64,000 nt of DNA from DTFZ01 sp964510055 (GCA_964510055.1 CAZDZY010000001.1:1-64000); one strand, 5' to 3'; positions 50,241-60,250 are shown, counted from the first letter of the stretch. Notes: generated from the sequence alone by a model not told the origin. Translations and numbers: made by a program.

Positions 50241-51197
50241 TTATGGCTTGCCGTTTTCAGAGCAGGCTTTGGCCAGATCCAGCATCGTCATGAAACGACA
50301 GCCTTTATCAACGCAATATTTTACAAGTTTTTTAAACAGCCGCGAATCAGTCTGCACAGGCCAATCGCCCATGTCGTCAACTGATTCCTTATACAAACAG
50401 TGGCAGCGGAATACGATTATCGCTTTTTGTTTTATGGCTTTATCCACCAGAGCTTCGTGCTCCTTCAGCCTCTTCTCCGACCTCATGTCGGCGCTGCAGC
50501 AGTCTACCTCATACGGGTCTGCGGTTTTCGGGTCAACGAATTTACATTCGTAAAACGCCTTGCGCATCTGAATGCGAAAAGGTTTCATGGCTTCTATCGC
50601 TTCCTGATCGTAGAAACCGAACGGAAACGCGTGTATCGCCGGCGACTCCAGCCCCTGGGCTATAAACGATTCGTTGACTTTGCGCATGCTTGTCTTTATC
50701 GCGTCCGCTGTCATTTTTTTAAGATCGGAATGCGCATACGTATGGCAGCCGAAGACCCATCCATACTGTTTCATTTCCTTCACCATATCCCAAGTTAGGG
50801 CGTTTGCGGTGCCGTTGTCCTGGTATTTGGGGATTATATACGACGTTCCGCGTATGCCGTATTGCCTGAGTATCGGGTAAGCGAGCGCGTAATCGGAAAT
50901 ATACCCGTCGTCAAACGTGAATATTATTGTCGCGGTATCGGCAACAGGTCCCGGTATGGGATGTTCCGCCGATGCGTTTTGCACCGTTATCTGTATTCCT
51001 GCCATTTCGGCGGCAGTGTCTGCAGCGGGAGTATCTTTCGGGGCGGCCGCTTCGAAAACATTTGCCCGGGCCTCTCCCGCCCGGCTCAAAGGCAACGGCC
51101 CTTGTATTTCCGGGGATCCATTATTGTACGGTATGCAGAATAAAATCAATACAAACAAAAAAGTAAAAACAACAAACGATCCGCTTTTTCTCTTCAT
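50241..51197 (-). CDS. Polysaccharide deacetylase, membrane anchored, about 318 aa
   Basis: NodB/CE4 domain with FTFDDGYISDYALAYPIL (metal-binding Asp pair) and GCHTYAHSDL (the two His ligands), behind an N-terminal helix and a proline/alanine-rich linker. It would act on cell-wall or extracellular N-acetyl sugars. The frame is open from a TTG at 51239; I chose the ATG at 51197 (MKRKSGSFVV) as the more natural start of a signal anchor. Confidence 0.88.
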   Translation of the reverse strand: MKRKSGSFVVFTFLFVLILFCIPYNNGSPEIQGPLPLSRAGEARANVFEAAAPKDTPAADTAAEMAGIQITVQNASAEHPIPGPVADTATIIFTFDDGYISDYALAYPILRQYGIRGTSYIIPKYQDNGTANALTWDMVKEMKQYGWVFGCHTYAHSDLKKMTADAIKTSMRKVNESFIAQGLESPAIHAFPFGFYDQEAIEAMKPFRIQMRKAFYECKFVDPKTADPYEVDCCSADMRSEKRLKEHEALVDKAIKQKAIIVFRCHCLYKESVDDMGDWPVQTDSRLFKKLVKYCVDKGCRFMTMLDLAKACSENGKP

Positions 51198-51260
51198 GAG
51201 GTTAGTTTTATAAAAACGGTTATGCAATATACGGCTCAAATTATGGCATGCGGCGGAGCG

Positions 51261-51372
51261 TTAACATTTAATATACGGCAGCATAATATATATCGTTAAG
51301 ACCAATCACCTCTCACATAAGAAAGTGGTTTCTCCGTTCAAACCAGAAAAGCCGCTATACGGCTTTTTTGGT
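51261..51372 (+). ncRNA. Candidate small RNA (promoter plus orphan terminator)
   Basis: TTAACA (51261-51266) and TAATAT (51284-51289) are 17 bp apart. About 50 nt later a terminator AAGCCG-CTATA-CGGCTT with six T's (51347-51370) stands alone, about 170 bp before the next gene. The transcript would be about 75 nt with no ORF. The remaining parts of 51198-51541 show only the ABC transporter promoter. Confidence 0.4.
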
Positions 51373-51470
51373 TTTTGTACTGTTTGCGAAGCACGCCGCG
51401 CTGCCATTACACCGCAACGAAAATAGCATTTGCTGCTGTTATAGTTTTAACTAAACTTAAACATTATGAA

Positions 51471-51513
51471 TTGAGTTTATATATATAATATTGTATAATT
51501 ATTTTTTATACAA
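51471..51513 (+). promoter_or_regulatory. Promoter and inverted repeat before the ABC exporter
   Basis: TTGAGT (51471-51476) and TATAAT (51494-51499) are 17 bp apart. TTGTATA-N9-TATACAA (51491-51513) overlaps the -10 box and may be an operator; no regulator gene is adjacent. Confidence 0.55.
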
Positions 51514-51541
51514 TTATACAGCGATATGACAGGGGATCTTC

Positions 51542-52246
51542 ATGGGCTATTTCGTGAAATTTGAAAACGTACATAAAGTATACCAGACAGGAGACGTAAA
51601 GGTAAACGCCCTTTTTGACGCCTCCTTTGAAATACAAAAAGGAGAGATCTGTATAATAGTTGGCCAGTCGGGCGCCGGAAAGACGACGCTTCTTAATATA
51701 CTCGGGGGCATGGATACTCTCACAAGCGGAAAGGTATTTCTGGAAAACGACGAGATATCGGCGTACGGCAAAAAACGCCTCGCGACATACCGCCGCAACG
51801 ATATCGGCTTTGTGTTCCAGTTTTATAACCTCATACCCAACCTCACGGCGCTTGAAAACGTGGAGATCGCTTCACAGATAATCAAAAAGCCGCTTCCCGC
51901 GGCGAGAATACTAGAAGAGGTAGGCCTCGGCGAGCGGAAAAACAATTTTCCCGCCCAGCTTTCGGGCGGGGAGCAGCAGCGGGTCGCCATAGCCCGGGCT
52001 ATAGCCAAGAACCCAAGGCTTTTGCTCTGTGATGAGCCTACCGGCGCGCTCGACGACAATACCGGCAAATCGATACTGAAGCTGCTGCAGGAGCAAAGCA
52101 GGGCCGGCGGCATGACAGTCATCATTATCACACACAATTCCGCGCTTACCGCGATGGCAGACCGTGTTATACAGCTGAAAAGCGGCACGGTCTCCTCAGT
52201 CCGAATAAACGAGAGCGTGATCCCCGTTGAGGAGATAGAATGGTAA
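51542..52246 (+). CDS. ABC transporter ATP-binding protein (MacB/LolD type), 234 aa
   Basis: Walker A GQSGAGKTT, signature LSGGEQQRVAI, Walker B LLLCDEPTGALDD and H-loop ITHNS: the FtsX-associated exporter ATPase class. It overlaps the large permease gene by 7 nt and is clearly its partner. GACAGGGG precedes the ATG. Confidence 0.94.
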   Translation: MGYFVKFENVHKVYQTGDVKVNALFDASFEIQKGEICIIVGQSGAGKTTLLNILGGMDTLTSGKVFLENDEISAYGKKRLATYRRNDIGFVFQFYNLIPNLTALENVEIASQIIKKPLPAARILEEVGLGERKNNFPAQLSGGEQQRVAIARAIAKNPRLLLCDEPTGALDDNTGKSILKLLQEQSRAGGMTVIIITHNSALTAMADRVIQLKSGTVSSVRINESVIPVEEIEW

Positions 52247-55200
52247 GAAAACGTTCCGCGTGGAATAAGAATCAGCTAAGGGAGATCCGCCACACGATGG
52301 GGCGGTATATCGCGATACTCGTTATCGTCGCCCTTGGCGTGGGCTTTTTCGCGGGCCTCAAGGTCACAAAAAGCGCCATGGTACAGACCGGCAATACGTA
52401 TATAAGCAGCCGGAACATGTACGATTACCGTCTGATAACCACCCTCGGGCTCACCGGGGACGACGCAGCTTATTTCAGCAGCATGAACGGGATCAAAAAC
52501 GCGGCGGGCGCTATATCCGCCGACTTCATTGCCGCGGGCGCCGACGGCATGGAATATAACCTCAGGGCGCTTTCCATCGGCGCCGCCAATGCGCCGAGCC
52601 TTACAAATGGAAGGATGCCTGCGCGTCCTGATGAATGCCTGCTTGACCGGCGCTATTTTTCGGATGAATATATGGGTGAAACTATCCGCGTTGCCGCCTC
52701 AAACGACGAAGAAACTAAAGATAAATTCGTATACGGGTCTTATACCGTCACAGGTTTTGCAGATTCAGTGCTGTATATGAATATGAGCCGGGGCACTACC
52801 AGCCTTCCGGGGGGCCTCATAAAAGGCTTTGTCTACATACCCGAGGGCGGCTTTAAGCTCGATTACTTTACCGATATTTATATCGAACTGAAGGACGGCG
52901 GACAGATCTTCAGCGATGAGTATGAATCCGCGGTTTCGGCGATGGAGCAGCCGTTAACCGACGCGCTTGAGCTGCGGGCGGATATACGCTATAAAGATAT
53001 CGTAAACGACGCAAACGAAGAAGTCGCCAAAGCCGAGGACGAATATAACTCTTCTTATGCTGATTATGAAACACAGAAAGCCGACGCGCAAACTCAGCTC
53101 GATGACGCATGGCAGCAGCTCTGCGATGCCAAAGATCTCATAGATAAAAACGAGCGCAAACTTAAACAAAGTGAACGGCAGCTCGACGAAGCGGAAAGCG
53201 AATATAAAAACTCTCTTGCGGGCTACAATGCCGCTTTTGCGGCTTATGAGCAGACGAAAAGCGCTGCATTGGCGCAGTTTGCGGCGGCACAGCAGGAAAT
53301 AGACACGCAGCGCGCGGATGCTGCCGCGGCAATGGCGGGAATTGAAAGCAGCGCTGAGTTCGGGGATTACATAGCCCTTTTAAACACAAGAGACGCGCTC
53401 GAAGAGCTGCTCGCCTTGGAAGATCCGGCTAGTCCGGAATATATCACGCTGTCGCAGCAGCTTGCCGATACGAACGCTGCCATCGCGGCAGCTGAAAGCA
53501 CCGTCATTATCGTCCAATACCTGACGCTTCAGGCAACGGTCGTACAGCTCGACGCCGCGCAGGCAGATCTCGATGCGCAAGTAGCGGCGGCATTTACGCA
53601 GTTCGCAGCGGCTGAGTCACAGTTTGCGGACACAAAAGCGCAGCTCGACGCGGCCGCGCAGCAGATAAATAGCGGCATGCATACTATAGCAGCGGGGAAG
53701 CGCAAGCTGGCGGACGCGAAACAGGAATATGAAGACGGGCTCGCGGAATACGAAGATAAAAAAGACGAAGCGGATAAAAAGATAGCGGACGCCGAAAAAG
53801 AGCTTGCGGACGGAAAGCAGAAGATAGAGGACGCGAAAGACGATATCGCGGCTATAGAAAAACCTAAATGTTATGTGCTGGACCGCACAACAAACAACGG
53901 ATATGTTTCGTTCGGGAACGACTCTACCATAGTTGAAGGAATATCGAGCGTATTCCCTGTTTTCTTTTTCCTGGTTGCCGCGCTGGTATGCACGACCACG
54001 ATGACAAGGATGGTGGAAGAACAGCGTACGCAGATCGGCACTCTCAAAGCGCTCGGGTACAGCAATGCCGCTATAATGATGAAATACATATCGTATTCCG
54101 GAAGCGCCGCCGTCGCGGGCTGTGTGCTGGGCTTTATGCTCGGCTCAAAGCTCTTCCCCATGGCTATATGGGAGGCGTACAGTATCCTTTACGGTTTTTC
54201 GGATATCGAGTTCGTCCTGGATCCGGTATATGCCGCGCTGGCGCTTTTCGTATCGCTTCTGTGTTCGGCCGGAGCGACTTATCTTGCGTGCAGGGCAGAG
54301 CTTTCGGAGATGCCCGCGGAGCTTATGCGCCCCAAAGCGCCTAAACCCGGCAAGAGGGTCTTTCTCGAAAGCGTTCCGTTTATCTGGAACCGCCTGAACT
54401 TTTTGCGCAAGGTTTCAGTACGCAATATACTGCGCTACAAGAAAAGGTTTATCATGATGGTGCTCGGCATAAGCGGCTGCACCGCTATGGTGCTGGCAGG
54501 CTTCGGCATAAAGGATTCCATAAGCAGCATAGCCGCTAAACAGTTCGATGATATAATGGTGTTCGATATTGAGGCCACGTTTGACAAGGCGCAGACCCGG
54601 CAGGATATGTCCCGTTTTATTTCCGATACTTCCGGCCTGCTCTCCGACTGCGTTTTTATAACCAGCGACACGTTCGACGTCCCCTGTGAAAGCGGCGATA
54701 AAACGGCTGTCATTATCGCGACAGACGACAGCGATATCACAAAGATGATCGACCTTCACTATGACGGAGATCCGATACCTTACCCCTCTTTCGGTAATGT
54801 CGTGCTCAGCGATAAACTTGCAAAATTCACGGGATGTGCCGTTGGCGGCAATATCACGATAAAACTAAACGACACGGATACCCGCTCGTTTATTGTTAGC
54901 GGCATATGCGAAAACTACGTCTACAACTACATATATATGACCGCGCAGACCTATGAGTCTGTGCTCGGTGAGAAATGCGCATTCCAGAACGCTCTTGCGA
55001 TATCGGCGGCTGACGACGTGCACACCGTGTCCGCGAAACTTCTCAGCGACTTTGGCGTATCGGCTGTAAGCGTGAATGCGGATACCCGCGACAGCGTAAC
55101 AAACATGATACAGAGCCTTAACGCAGTAGTGGCTCTTGTGATAGCCTGCGCGGGCGCGCTCGCTTTCGTCGTACTGTTCAACTTAAGCAACATCAATATA

Positions 55201-55518
55201 ACCGAGCGGGTGCGCGAGATCGCCACTATCAAGGTGCTCGGTTTCTACCCTAACGAAGTCAATACGTATGTCTTCCGTGAGAACAACGTCCTTACAGCGC
55301 TGGGCGCCGCAGCCGGGCTTCCGCTCGGCATATTGCTGCATAGTTTTATTATGAGCCAGCTTAAAATTGATTTTGTAAACTTCCGCGCGATAATACTGCC
55401 GCTTAGTTTCGTTTACGCGCCCGCTTTAACGTTCGTTTTCACACTAGCCGTAGACCTGTTCCTAAGGCGCAAGCTCGACAGGATAAACATGGCGGAGTCG
55501 CTGAAATCGGTAGAGTGA
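52240..55518 (+). CDS. Large FtsX-like ABC permease with coiled-coil insert, 1092 aa
   Basis: N-terminal helix (about 15-42), a first extracytoplasmic domain, then a long coiled coil (about 247-540, rich in Ala, Gln, Asp and Lys heptads), then an FtsX core (about 565-690: FFFLVAALVCTTTMTRMVEEQRT), and a second FtsX domain at the C-terminus with three helices. This layout is typical of clostridial MacB-like permeases that act on cell-envelope hydrolases or export rather than classical efflux. The start ATG lies inside the ATPase stop, behind GAGGAG. Confidence 0.92.
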   Translation: MVRKRSAWNKNQLREIRHTMGRYIAILVIVALGVGFFAGLKVTKSAMVQTGNTYISSRNMYDYRLITTLGLTGDDAAYFSSMNGIKNAAGAISADFIAAGADGMEYNLRALSIGAANAPSLTNGRMPARPDECLLDRRYFSDEYMGETIRVAASNDEETKDKFVYGSYTVTGFADSVLYMNMSRGTTSLPGGLIKGFVYIPEGGFKLDYFTDIYIELKDGGQIFSDEYESAVSAMEQPLTDALELRADIRYKDIVNDANEEVAKAEDEYNSSYADYETQKADAQTQLDDAWQQLCDAKDLIDKNERKLKQSERQLDEAESEYKNSLAGYNAAFAAYEQTKSAALAQFAAAQQEIDTQRADAAAAMAGIESSAEFGDYIALLNTRDALEELLALEDPASPEYITLSQQLADTNAAIAAAESTVIIVQYLTLQATVVQLDAAQADLDAQVAAAFTQFAAAESQFADTKAQLDAAAQQINSGMHTIAAGKRKLADAKQEYEDGLAEYEDKKDEADKKIADAEKELADGKQKIEDAKDDIAAIEKPKCYVLDRTTNNGYVSFGNDSTIVEGISSVFPVFFFLVAALVCTTTMTRMVEEQRTQIGTLKALGYSNAAIMMKYISYSGSAAVAGCVLGFMLGSKLFPMAIWEAYSILYGFSDIEFVLDPVYAALALFVSLLCSAGATYLACRAELSEMPAELMRPKAPKPGKRVFLESVPFIWNRLNFLRKVSVRNILRYKKRFIMMVLGISGCTAMVLAGFGIKDSISSIAAKQFDDIMVFDIEATFDKAQTRQDMSRFISDTSGLLSDCVFITSDTFDVPCESGDKTAVIIATDDSDITKMIDLHYDGDPIPYPSFGNVVLSDKLAKFTGCAVGGNITIKLNDTDTRSFIVSGICENYVYNYIYMTAQTYESVLGEKCAFQNALAISAADDVHTVSAKLLSDFGVSAVSVNADTRDSVTNMIQSLNAVVALVIACAGALAFVVLFNLSNINITERVREIATIKVLGFYPNEVNTYVFRENNVLTALGAAAGLPLGILLHSFIMSQLKIDFVNFRAIILPLSFVYAPALTFVFTLAVDLFLRRKLDRINMAESLKSVE

Positions 55519-55543
55519 TTGACGGGAATGTTGGAGGAGAATC

Positions 55544-56233
55544 ATGAACAGTTTCTTTCAAAGACTGAACAAAATACCGGTTAAAGTTTTTTTGATCTTG
55601 TATATTGTACTTTATATTGTACTTACGTTTATAGGCCTGTCGCTAAGTATAGAGAGAAGGAGCCTTGTTGCTTATGCTTTAAGCTTACCGGTTGCGCTCA
55701 GCCTTGTTCTGTTCGTTATCCGGTTTAAAAATTACATCAAATCAAAAAGCAGCGTCTTATACTACATTGCCTGTATCTTTCTTCGCCTCATTTTCTTCGC
55801 TCTTCCCGCAGAACTTCTCATAGTATTAGATGTAAAATTTAAGTTCGGCGGCTTTCTGGCGTTGCCTGGCATATTACTGCTAATCATATTGTTTATAGTC
55901 CTGATCATCAGAAGTGTCATTAAGAAAGTCAGTAAGAAGTTGAATAGAAAAAACGATATGATAGATTATCTGCAGGAACAGGATTCGGGAGAGGGAATAG
56001 CCATCTTTTTTTCGGAAGGCCACGAGATAGAGTTTACATACGATAACGTCCGTTATCTTTTTATACACGAGAACGGGCGATATTACTTCAAACGCATTAC
56101 CGCAATAGACCCATATGAATACGAGATACTGGCCGAAGCGGATGAAGCTTTGGCTTGCGTCAACGCGTCTGAAATAAACGGCAAAAAAATAACCGGCCTC
56201 TGGCCGGATATCGAAGACATTACAGTCTATTAA
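55544..56233 (+). CDS. Membrane protein with soluble C-terminal domain, 229 aa
   Basis: Four to five helices up to residue 130, then a 95-residue domain with FSEGHEIEFTYDNVRYLFI and ITAIDPYEYEILAEAD. I do not recognise it. The C-terminal 70 residues are found again in degenerate form at 58330-58530, so the domain was duplicated. GGAGGAG precedes the ATG, 25 bp after the ABC permease. Confidence 0.65.
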   Translation: MNSFFQRLNKIPVKVFLILYIVLYIVLTFIGLSLSIERRSLVAYALSLPVALSLVLFVIRFKNYIKSKSSVLYYIACIFLRLIFFALPAELLIVLDVKFKFGGFLALPGILLLIILFIVLIIRSVIKKVSKKLNRKNDMIDYLQEQDSGEGIAIFFSEGHEIEFTYDNVRYLFIHENGRYYFKRITAIDPYEYEILAEADEALACVNASEINGKKITGLWPDIEDITVY

Positions 56234-56356
56234 TTGTGCTCTTACTTTTAAAACAATTGTTTGGGCTTTGTATATTTTTTACACTCCGGTATGCCAAAGC
56301 CGCTTAAATCCGCGGAGTAAAATAAGTGATCAAAATTGTTTTGGAGGAATATTATT

Positions 56357-56725
56357 TTGAACGGGAAAATCAACTTATATCTTGATGATTCGCGCGATTG
56401 CCCGGAAGGTTTTACATTAGCAAGAACAGTAGAGCAGGCAAAACACTATTTTGATAATTACCGGATCGATATACTTTCCCTCGATTATGATCTGGGTGTT
56501 GATGCGGAAGGAAATCTTCTTCCGACAGGACTTGATTTTGTCCAATACATCTGTGAAAACAGGTTAAGAGCAAACAGGATATACATACATACAGATGATA
56601 GCTTAGGCAGAGATAGTATGTATCAATCATTATTAGACGCGCAAAGGAAAGGTTTTATAGACAAAGATATAGTAATTAAAATTATTTATTTCTCCATGCC
56701 ACAAAATAATAATTCAAAAGAATAA
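56357..56725 (+). CDS. Cyclic-phosphate processing receiver domain protein, 122 aa
   Basis: Stand-alone domain with INLYLDDSRDCPEGF, then ILSLDYDLGVDAEGN, the Asp-rich pattern of the cyclic-phosphate processing receiver (cpREC) family predicted in nucleotide-based defence and RNA end repair. AT-rich relative to neighbours. The TTG start at 56357 follows TTGGAGGA with normal spacing. Confidence 0.8.
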   Translation: MNGKINLYLDDSRDCPEGFTLARTVEQAKHYFDNYRIDILSLDYDLGVDAEGNLLPTGLDFVQYICENRLRANRIYIHTDDSLGRDSMYQSLLDAQRKGFIDKDIVIKIIYFSMPQNNNSKE

Positions 56726-56880
56726 AAGCTCTTTGTCAGTACTATTTTGGTTTCCCTTAAGGCGGAAGGCTTAGTCTCTTAATCGATTCCGGCATTAACT
56801 TCATAATTTCAAAGATATCTTTTCCAAGGCTTAAGCTTTTTGATCTCCCGGAATTACCGGGGATTTTCAAGATACGTATA

Positions 56881-56920
56881 TGACGCCCGCCCGGATCCGA
56901 ACTGAGTGGGCGTCATTTTT
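56881..56920 (+). terminator. Terminator between convergent genes
   Basis: TGACGCCC (56881-56888) pairs with GGGCGTCA (56908-56915), followed by TTTTT. The large loop makes it moderate. Confidence 0.6.
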
Positions 56921-56923
56921 GAG

Positions 56924-58183
56924 TTACTTCCACTTCCCCCCGTTGGCGCGGTGCATCTCTTCCGTCAGGTGGAACCAGCGCATCGTATCTCCGCGCTCTG
57001 GATAGAACTCATAGAATTCCGATTTATAGAACGTATAGAACCTCGATATGTCAGTACACATGCCGAACGTCGGGGCGGCGTCTGTGGACAACGTGAAGCT
57101 GAAAGGCTCGCCGTCTTTTGTTCCATCGTATTTGAGCCCTTCGCGCGATAAGGTAAGCGTCCCTTCCCCGGCGATGATCGACGTAGCGCCTTTCGTAAGC
57201 CGCTTGTATTTCGGCAGCACGCCGAGCTTCACATGTCCGCTGAATGTAAAGCCGGTGTCGCTTACCTCTTTCTTCGCTCTTTCCCGCTGCATAGCGTACC
57301 AGTGAGATATAGTCTCAGGTATAACGCAATCGGCGCTGAGCGGTATGAGATCGTAGTATTCGTTTACTCTCGCTCCGTTGCCGCAGGCGCTGCAGCTTAT
57401 AGTATCGCCCTCCGTACGCATAGTATAAAGCGCGCCGCATTTCGGGCAGAGGTACAGCAAGTCGCCTAAGTTCTTCGCCATCTCTCCGTGCCCGTCGAAC
57501 GCCGCCCTCGCGTCCCTGTTCCATATGTAATCGTCGTGAGCCAGCTCGCGGTTAAGTATGTCCTGAATCTCATCCGCGCTCAGTTTCTCAAGCTGCTCCG
57601 GGCTCAAAAGCCTGTCTACGGCCACCTCTACTCTGCCGGGCCGCGTATCGAGGCAGTGCTTCGTGTTCGTCATATACCCACCCGCTATCTTCGTATAGTA
57701 TACCGTAACGCCGAGATGCTTGAGCAGCCTGCCGCTTCCTATAGCGCACGGCTGGCCGCCTCCCGATATGGAGCTCATGCCCTCGGGGAACAGGCAGACA
57801 TGCCCGCCCGCCTTTATTATGCGTATTATCTCACGCACCGTGTGGTAATCGGGCGTAAAGTTTCTCTTGGGTATAACCTGCATCAGCGCGAATATGGGGT
57901 AAAGATGAGAGCGGAAGAATTCGTTGTAACCCACAACGTAGTTGAGCCTGTGCGGCAGCGCGGCAGGCGCGGTATACAGGTAATCGACGCGCGACGAATG
58001 GTTGCTTATGAGTATATACGGGTTTTTATCCTTCGACGGGCGCACGTTGAATGTAAATTTAACGCCCAGCTTCTTGTTAAGAGCGAGCCGCCAGATATTT
58101 ATCAGCAGCAGATAAGGAAGAGCGGGAGGTTTTTTCATATGCTTTCGTTCGAGTCGTTCCTGTAATGTCGGTTTTTCCCTCAT
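56924..58183 (-). CDS. 1-acyl-glycerol-phosphate acyltransferase-like protein with zinc ribbon, 419 aa
   Basis: N-terminal acyltransferase with NHSSRVDYL (NHx4D), KRNFTPDYHTV and LFPEGMSSISGGG, then a central four-cysteine zinc ribbon (CPKCGALYTM and CSACGNGARV) and a 130-residue C-terminal domain. PlsC activity on lysophosphatidate is inferred; the zinc ribbon-containing fusion is found in Clostridia. The GGGAGGC ribosome binding site lies in the structured leader at 58184-58228. Confidence 0.88.
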   Translation of the reverse strand: MREKPTLQERLERKHMKKPPALPYLLLINIWRLALNKKLGVKFTFNVRPSKDKNPYILISNHSSRVDYLYTAPAALPHRLNYVVGYNEFFRSHLYPIFALMQVIPKRNFTPDYHTVREIIRIIKAGGHVCLFPEGMSSISGGGQPCAIGSGRLLKHLGVTVYYTKIAGGYMTNTKHCLDTRPGRVEVAVDRLLSPEQLEKLSADEIQDILNRELAHDDYIWNRDARAAFDGHGEMAKNLGDLLYLCPKCGALYTMRTEGDTISCSACGNGARVNEYYDLIPLSADCVIPETISHWYAMQRERAKKEVSDTGFTFSGHVKLGVLPKYKRLTKGATSIIAGEGTLTLSREGLKYDGTKDGEPFSFTLSTDAAPTFGMCTDISRFYTFYKSEFYEFYPERGDTMRWFHLTEEMHRANGGKWK

Positions 58184-58228
58184 GCGCGCCTCCCGTTTTT
58201 TGCCCCAAAAAGCCTTTGCTTAAAAAAT
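58184..58228 (-). promoter_or_regulatory. Structured leader element (copy 3)
   Basis: Minus strand TAAGCAAAGGCTTTTTGGGG followed by CAAAAAACGGGAGGC. Same core as the leaders of the coat genes at 12076 and 12342. Confidence 0.45.
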
Positions 58229-58329
58229 ATGTTTTCGATATTATAACACACTTCGACAAATATCGACATATTAAGCGGCTGTTGTTTTCCCTGTATGCAT
58301 ATGGTAGTATCAACTATAAACTATTGTGG

Positions 58330-58530
58330 GGACACTATGTAGGGATTAAAACAGTGGCTGGGAAAAACGCCGACTTTAGGCGCATCATCGCAATAAATCC
58401 GTACGAATATGAGATACTTACCGAAGCGGGAGAAGTTATGGCGCGCATCGACGCCTCCAGAAATAAACGGCAAAACAATAACCGGCCTTTGGCCGGATAT
58501 CGAAGATATTATGATATTGAGTATCATTAA
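58330..58530 (+). pseudogene. Degenerate copy of the C-terminal domain of the 55544-56233 protein
   Basis: IIAINPYEYEILTEAGEVMARIDAS aligns with the functional copy (ITAIDPYEYEILAEADEALA). After DAS one extra base shifts the frame; the homologous frame then reads EINGKTITGLWPDIED, matching the last residues of the intact protein. The N-terminal membrane part is absent, so it is a truncated duplicate. Confidence 0.8.
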
Positions 58531-58576
58531 AGATAACAAGGCTTGTAAGTAGTAAACATGCCGCACAGCGCGTCGG

Positions 58577-60250
58577 TTATAGCTCTTCCCATTCGTAGAT
58601 CATATAAGACAAGTCGTCCAATGTTCCCGCCAGTTCATCCAGCAATTTTAGCGCTTTGATCTCGCTTGCCGTAAACGCATGATCGCGTTTCTTATCGCCC
58701 TCGCCTATAAAACGAATAGTTGGAGAATCCGCGTTTATTATTTTTTCAATATCTTCATGATAAAAAGTGGTATCAATATACTCAAGTACCCCGCCGCTTA
58801 TAACATCGCGTACCAAATATTTATTACTGTAGGAATCTTCGATAAACTCATCTTCCCCGACTTTAATTGATGTTTCTTCGAAATACACCCAGTTTGACGC
58901 TTTGAAACCAAGTCGAATTTCCATTCCATAATCGCCCATATAAGGAACAATATTAATGCTTTTTGATATCGCTTCAACACCTTTATAGTATATTGTTATA
59001 TCGTCTGTATGGCTGTCTTTATTTATCTTACATTTGCTTAATTGTTCTTTTGCCTTTTGTGATAACTCAATTGCTTTATAAGCATAATCCTCCGGCTGCG
59101 GATTGCTTGCTCCGATGTAAGCGTTTGCCGCTTCTATTATTCCCTTAAAGTCGTATGACTCCAGCATTTTCTCAAATCCATCTCTTCTTTTATCATCCTT
59201 TAAAAAATCTTCAGGTTTATCAATTCTTATAGGAAGAGACGCAATATCCAATGCCGTTGATTCGGGAGCGATCCTGAAGCAGGCAAAATCGTTATCCCAG
59301 GAAAACCGAATCGAAATGCTATTAGAGGCAGTGCTAGTGGTAGCGCCTTTTATAAAATTGTTCAAACTTAACTCGCTATATAATGTGTCCCATGTTTTAT
59401 CTGAGCCGCACAAACCTAGAACTTGCTTTACATGTTCTATCCATACATCTCCATGTCCGGTATTCACACTTAAATTTTGGCATGCGAGTATTATAGCCAT
59501 CACTTTATTACTGGTTTTTGATACAAAGCATACTGCCCGAATAGAGCCTATCGAAGCCCAGTCCGCAATATATTGATCGTATTCAAAAGTGTGGCGGGTT
59601 GTGAATGTTGCTAGTTCATTATCCGTTTTCATTGTGCTGAAAACATCGTCTGCTGAAAAATTGAATTCATTTTCTATAGTAATAGCCGTATTAGCAGGCA
59701 CTGCTGGCGAAGATTTCGGGGGGGAAGTCAGATCGATATAATCCTCTATATTATTTAATACATTCACGTATTCTTCCGCGTCTTCCGGATTCAAGACATA
59801 GCTTATCCTCAATAACGCCAAGCCGTCGGGCGAAACATAGATAAATTGGTAAAGGTCTTCAACGCTCTCCAGATCAGATTTCCTTAATTGTAAATCATCG
59901 TTATTATTAAAAACTTCCACGGTCCCGCCTATCGGGTCTTCCGGGTCTGATTGCGGGATCCTCGTATCCGCAAAATTGACTTTACTGGTATACTGATTCG
60001 GCCTGCCAAGCAATTCGTTAAGATCGGTCTCTTCGTCATATACGATAACGTTATCTACGGGTAAAGAGGCGTTTATAAAGCCGTTGACATAATCGCCGGC
60101 AGTATAATTCTTCCTGGCTTTTGATGCTGTGTTATAGACAACGTGGCCATTCACGGTAGTATCAGTTCCGGTGTTTGATACTGCCCGGGAACAGGATATC
60201 AAGGCAAGACACGCAGATATTATCAATAGTATACTGATAAACCTTTTCAT
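58577..60250 (-). CDS. Large lipoprotein, 557 aa
   Basis: Lipobox LISC after a short signal sequence. The first half has beta-sheet patterns typical of DUF-type lipoproteins; a helical segment (about 370-420, NAYIGASNPQPEDYAYKAIELSQKA) resembles TPR-like or immunoglobulin-free linkers. No known domain seen. AT-rich compared with the neighbours. Confidence 0.75.
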   Translation of the reverse strand: MKRFISILLIISACLALISCSRAVSNTGTDTTVNGHVVYNTASKARKNYTAGDYVNGFINASLPVDNVIVYDEETDLNELLGRPNQYTSKVNFADTRIPQSDPEDPIGGTVEVFNNNDDLQLRKSDLESVEDLYQFIYVSPDGLALLRISYVLNPEDAEEYVNVLNNIEDYIDLTSPPKSSPAVPANTAITIENEFNFSADDVFSTMKTDNELATFTTRHTFEYDQYIADWASIGSIRAVCFVSKTSNKVMAIILACQNLSVNTGHGDVWIEHVKQVLGLCGSDKTWDTLYSELSLNNFIKGATTSTASNSISIRFSWDNDFACFRIAPESTALDIASLPIRIDKPEDFLKDDKRRDGFEKMLESYDFKGIIEAANAYIGASNPQPEDYAYKAIELSQKAKEQLSKCKINKDSHTDDITIYYKGVEAISKSINIVPYMGDYGMEIRLGFKASNWVYFEETSIKVGEDEFIEDSYSNKYLVRDVISGGVLEYIDTTFYHEDIEKIINADSPTIRFIGEGDKKRDHAFTASEIKALKLLDELAGTLDDLSYMIYEWEEL

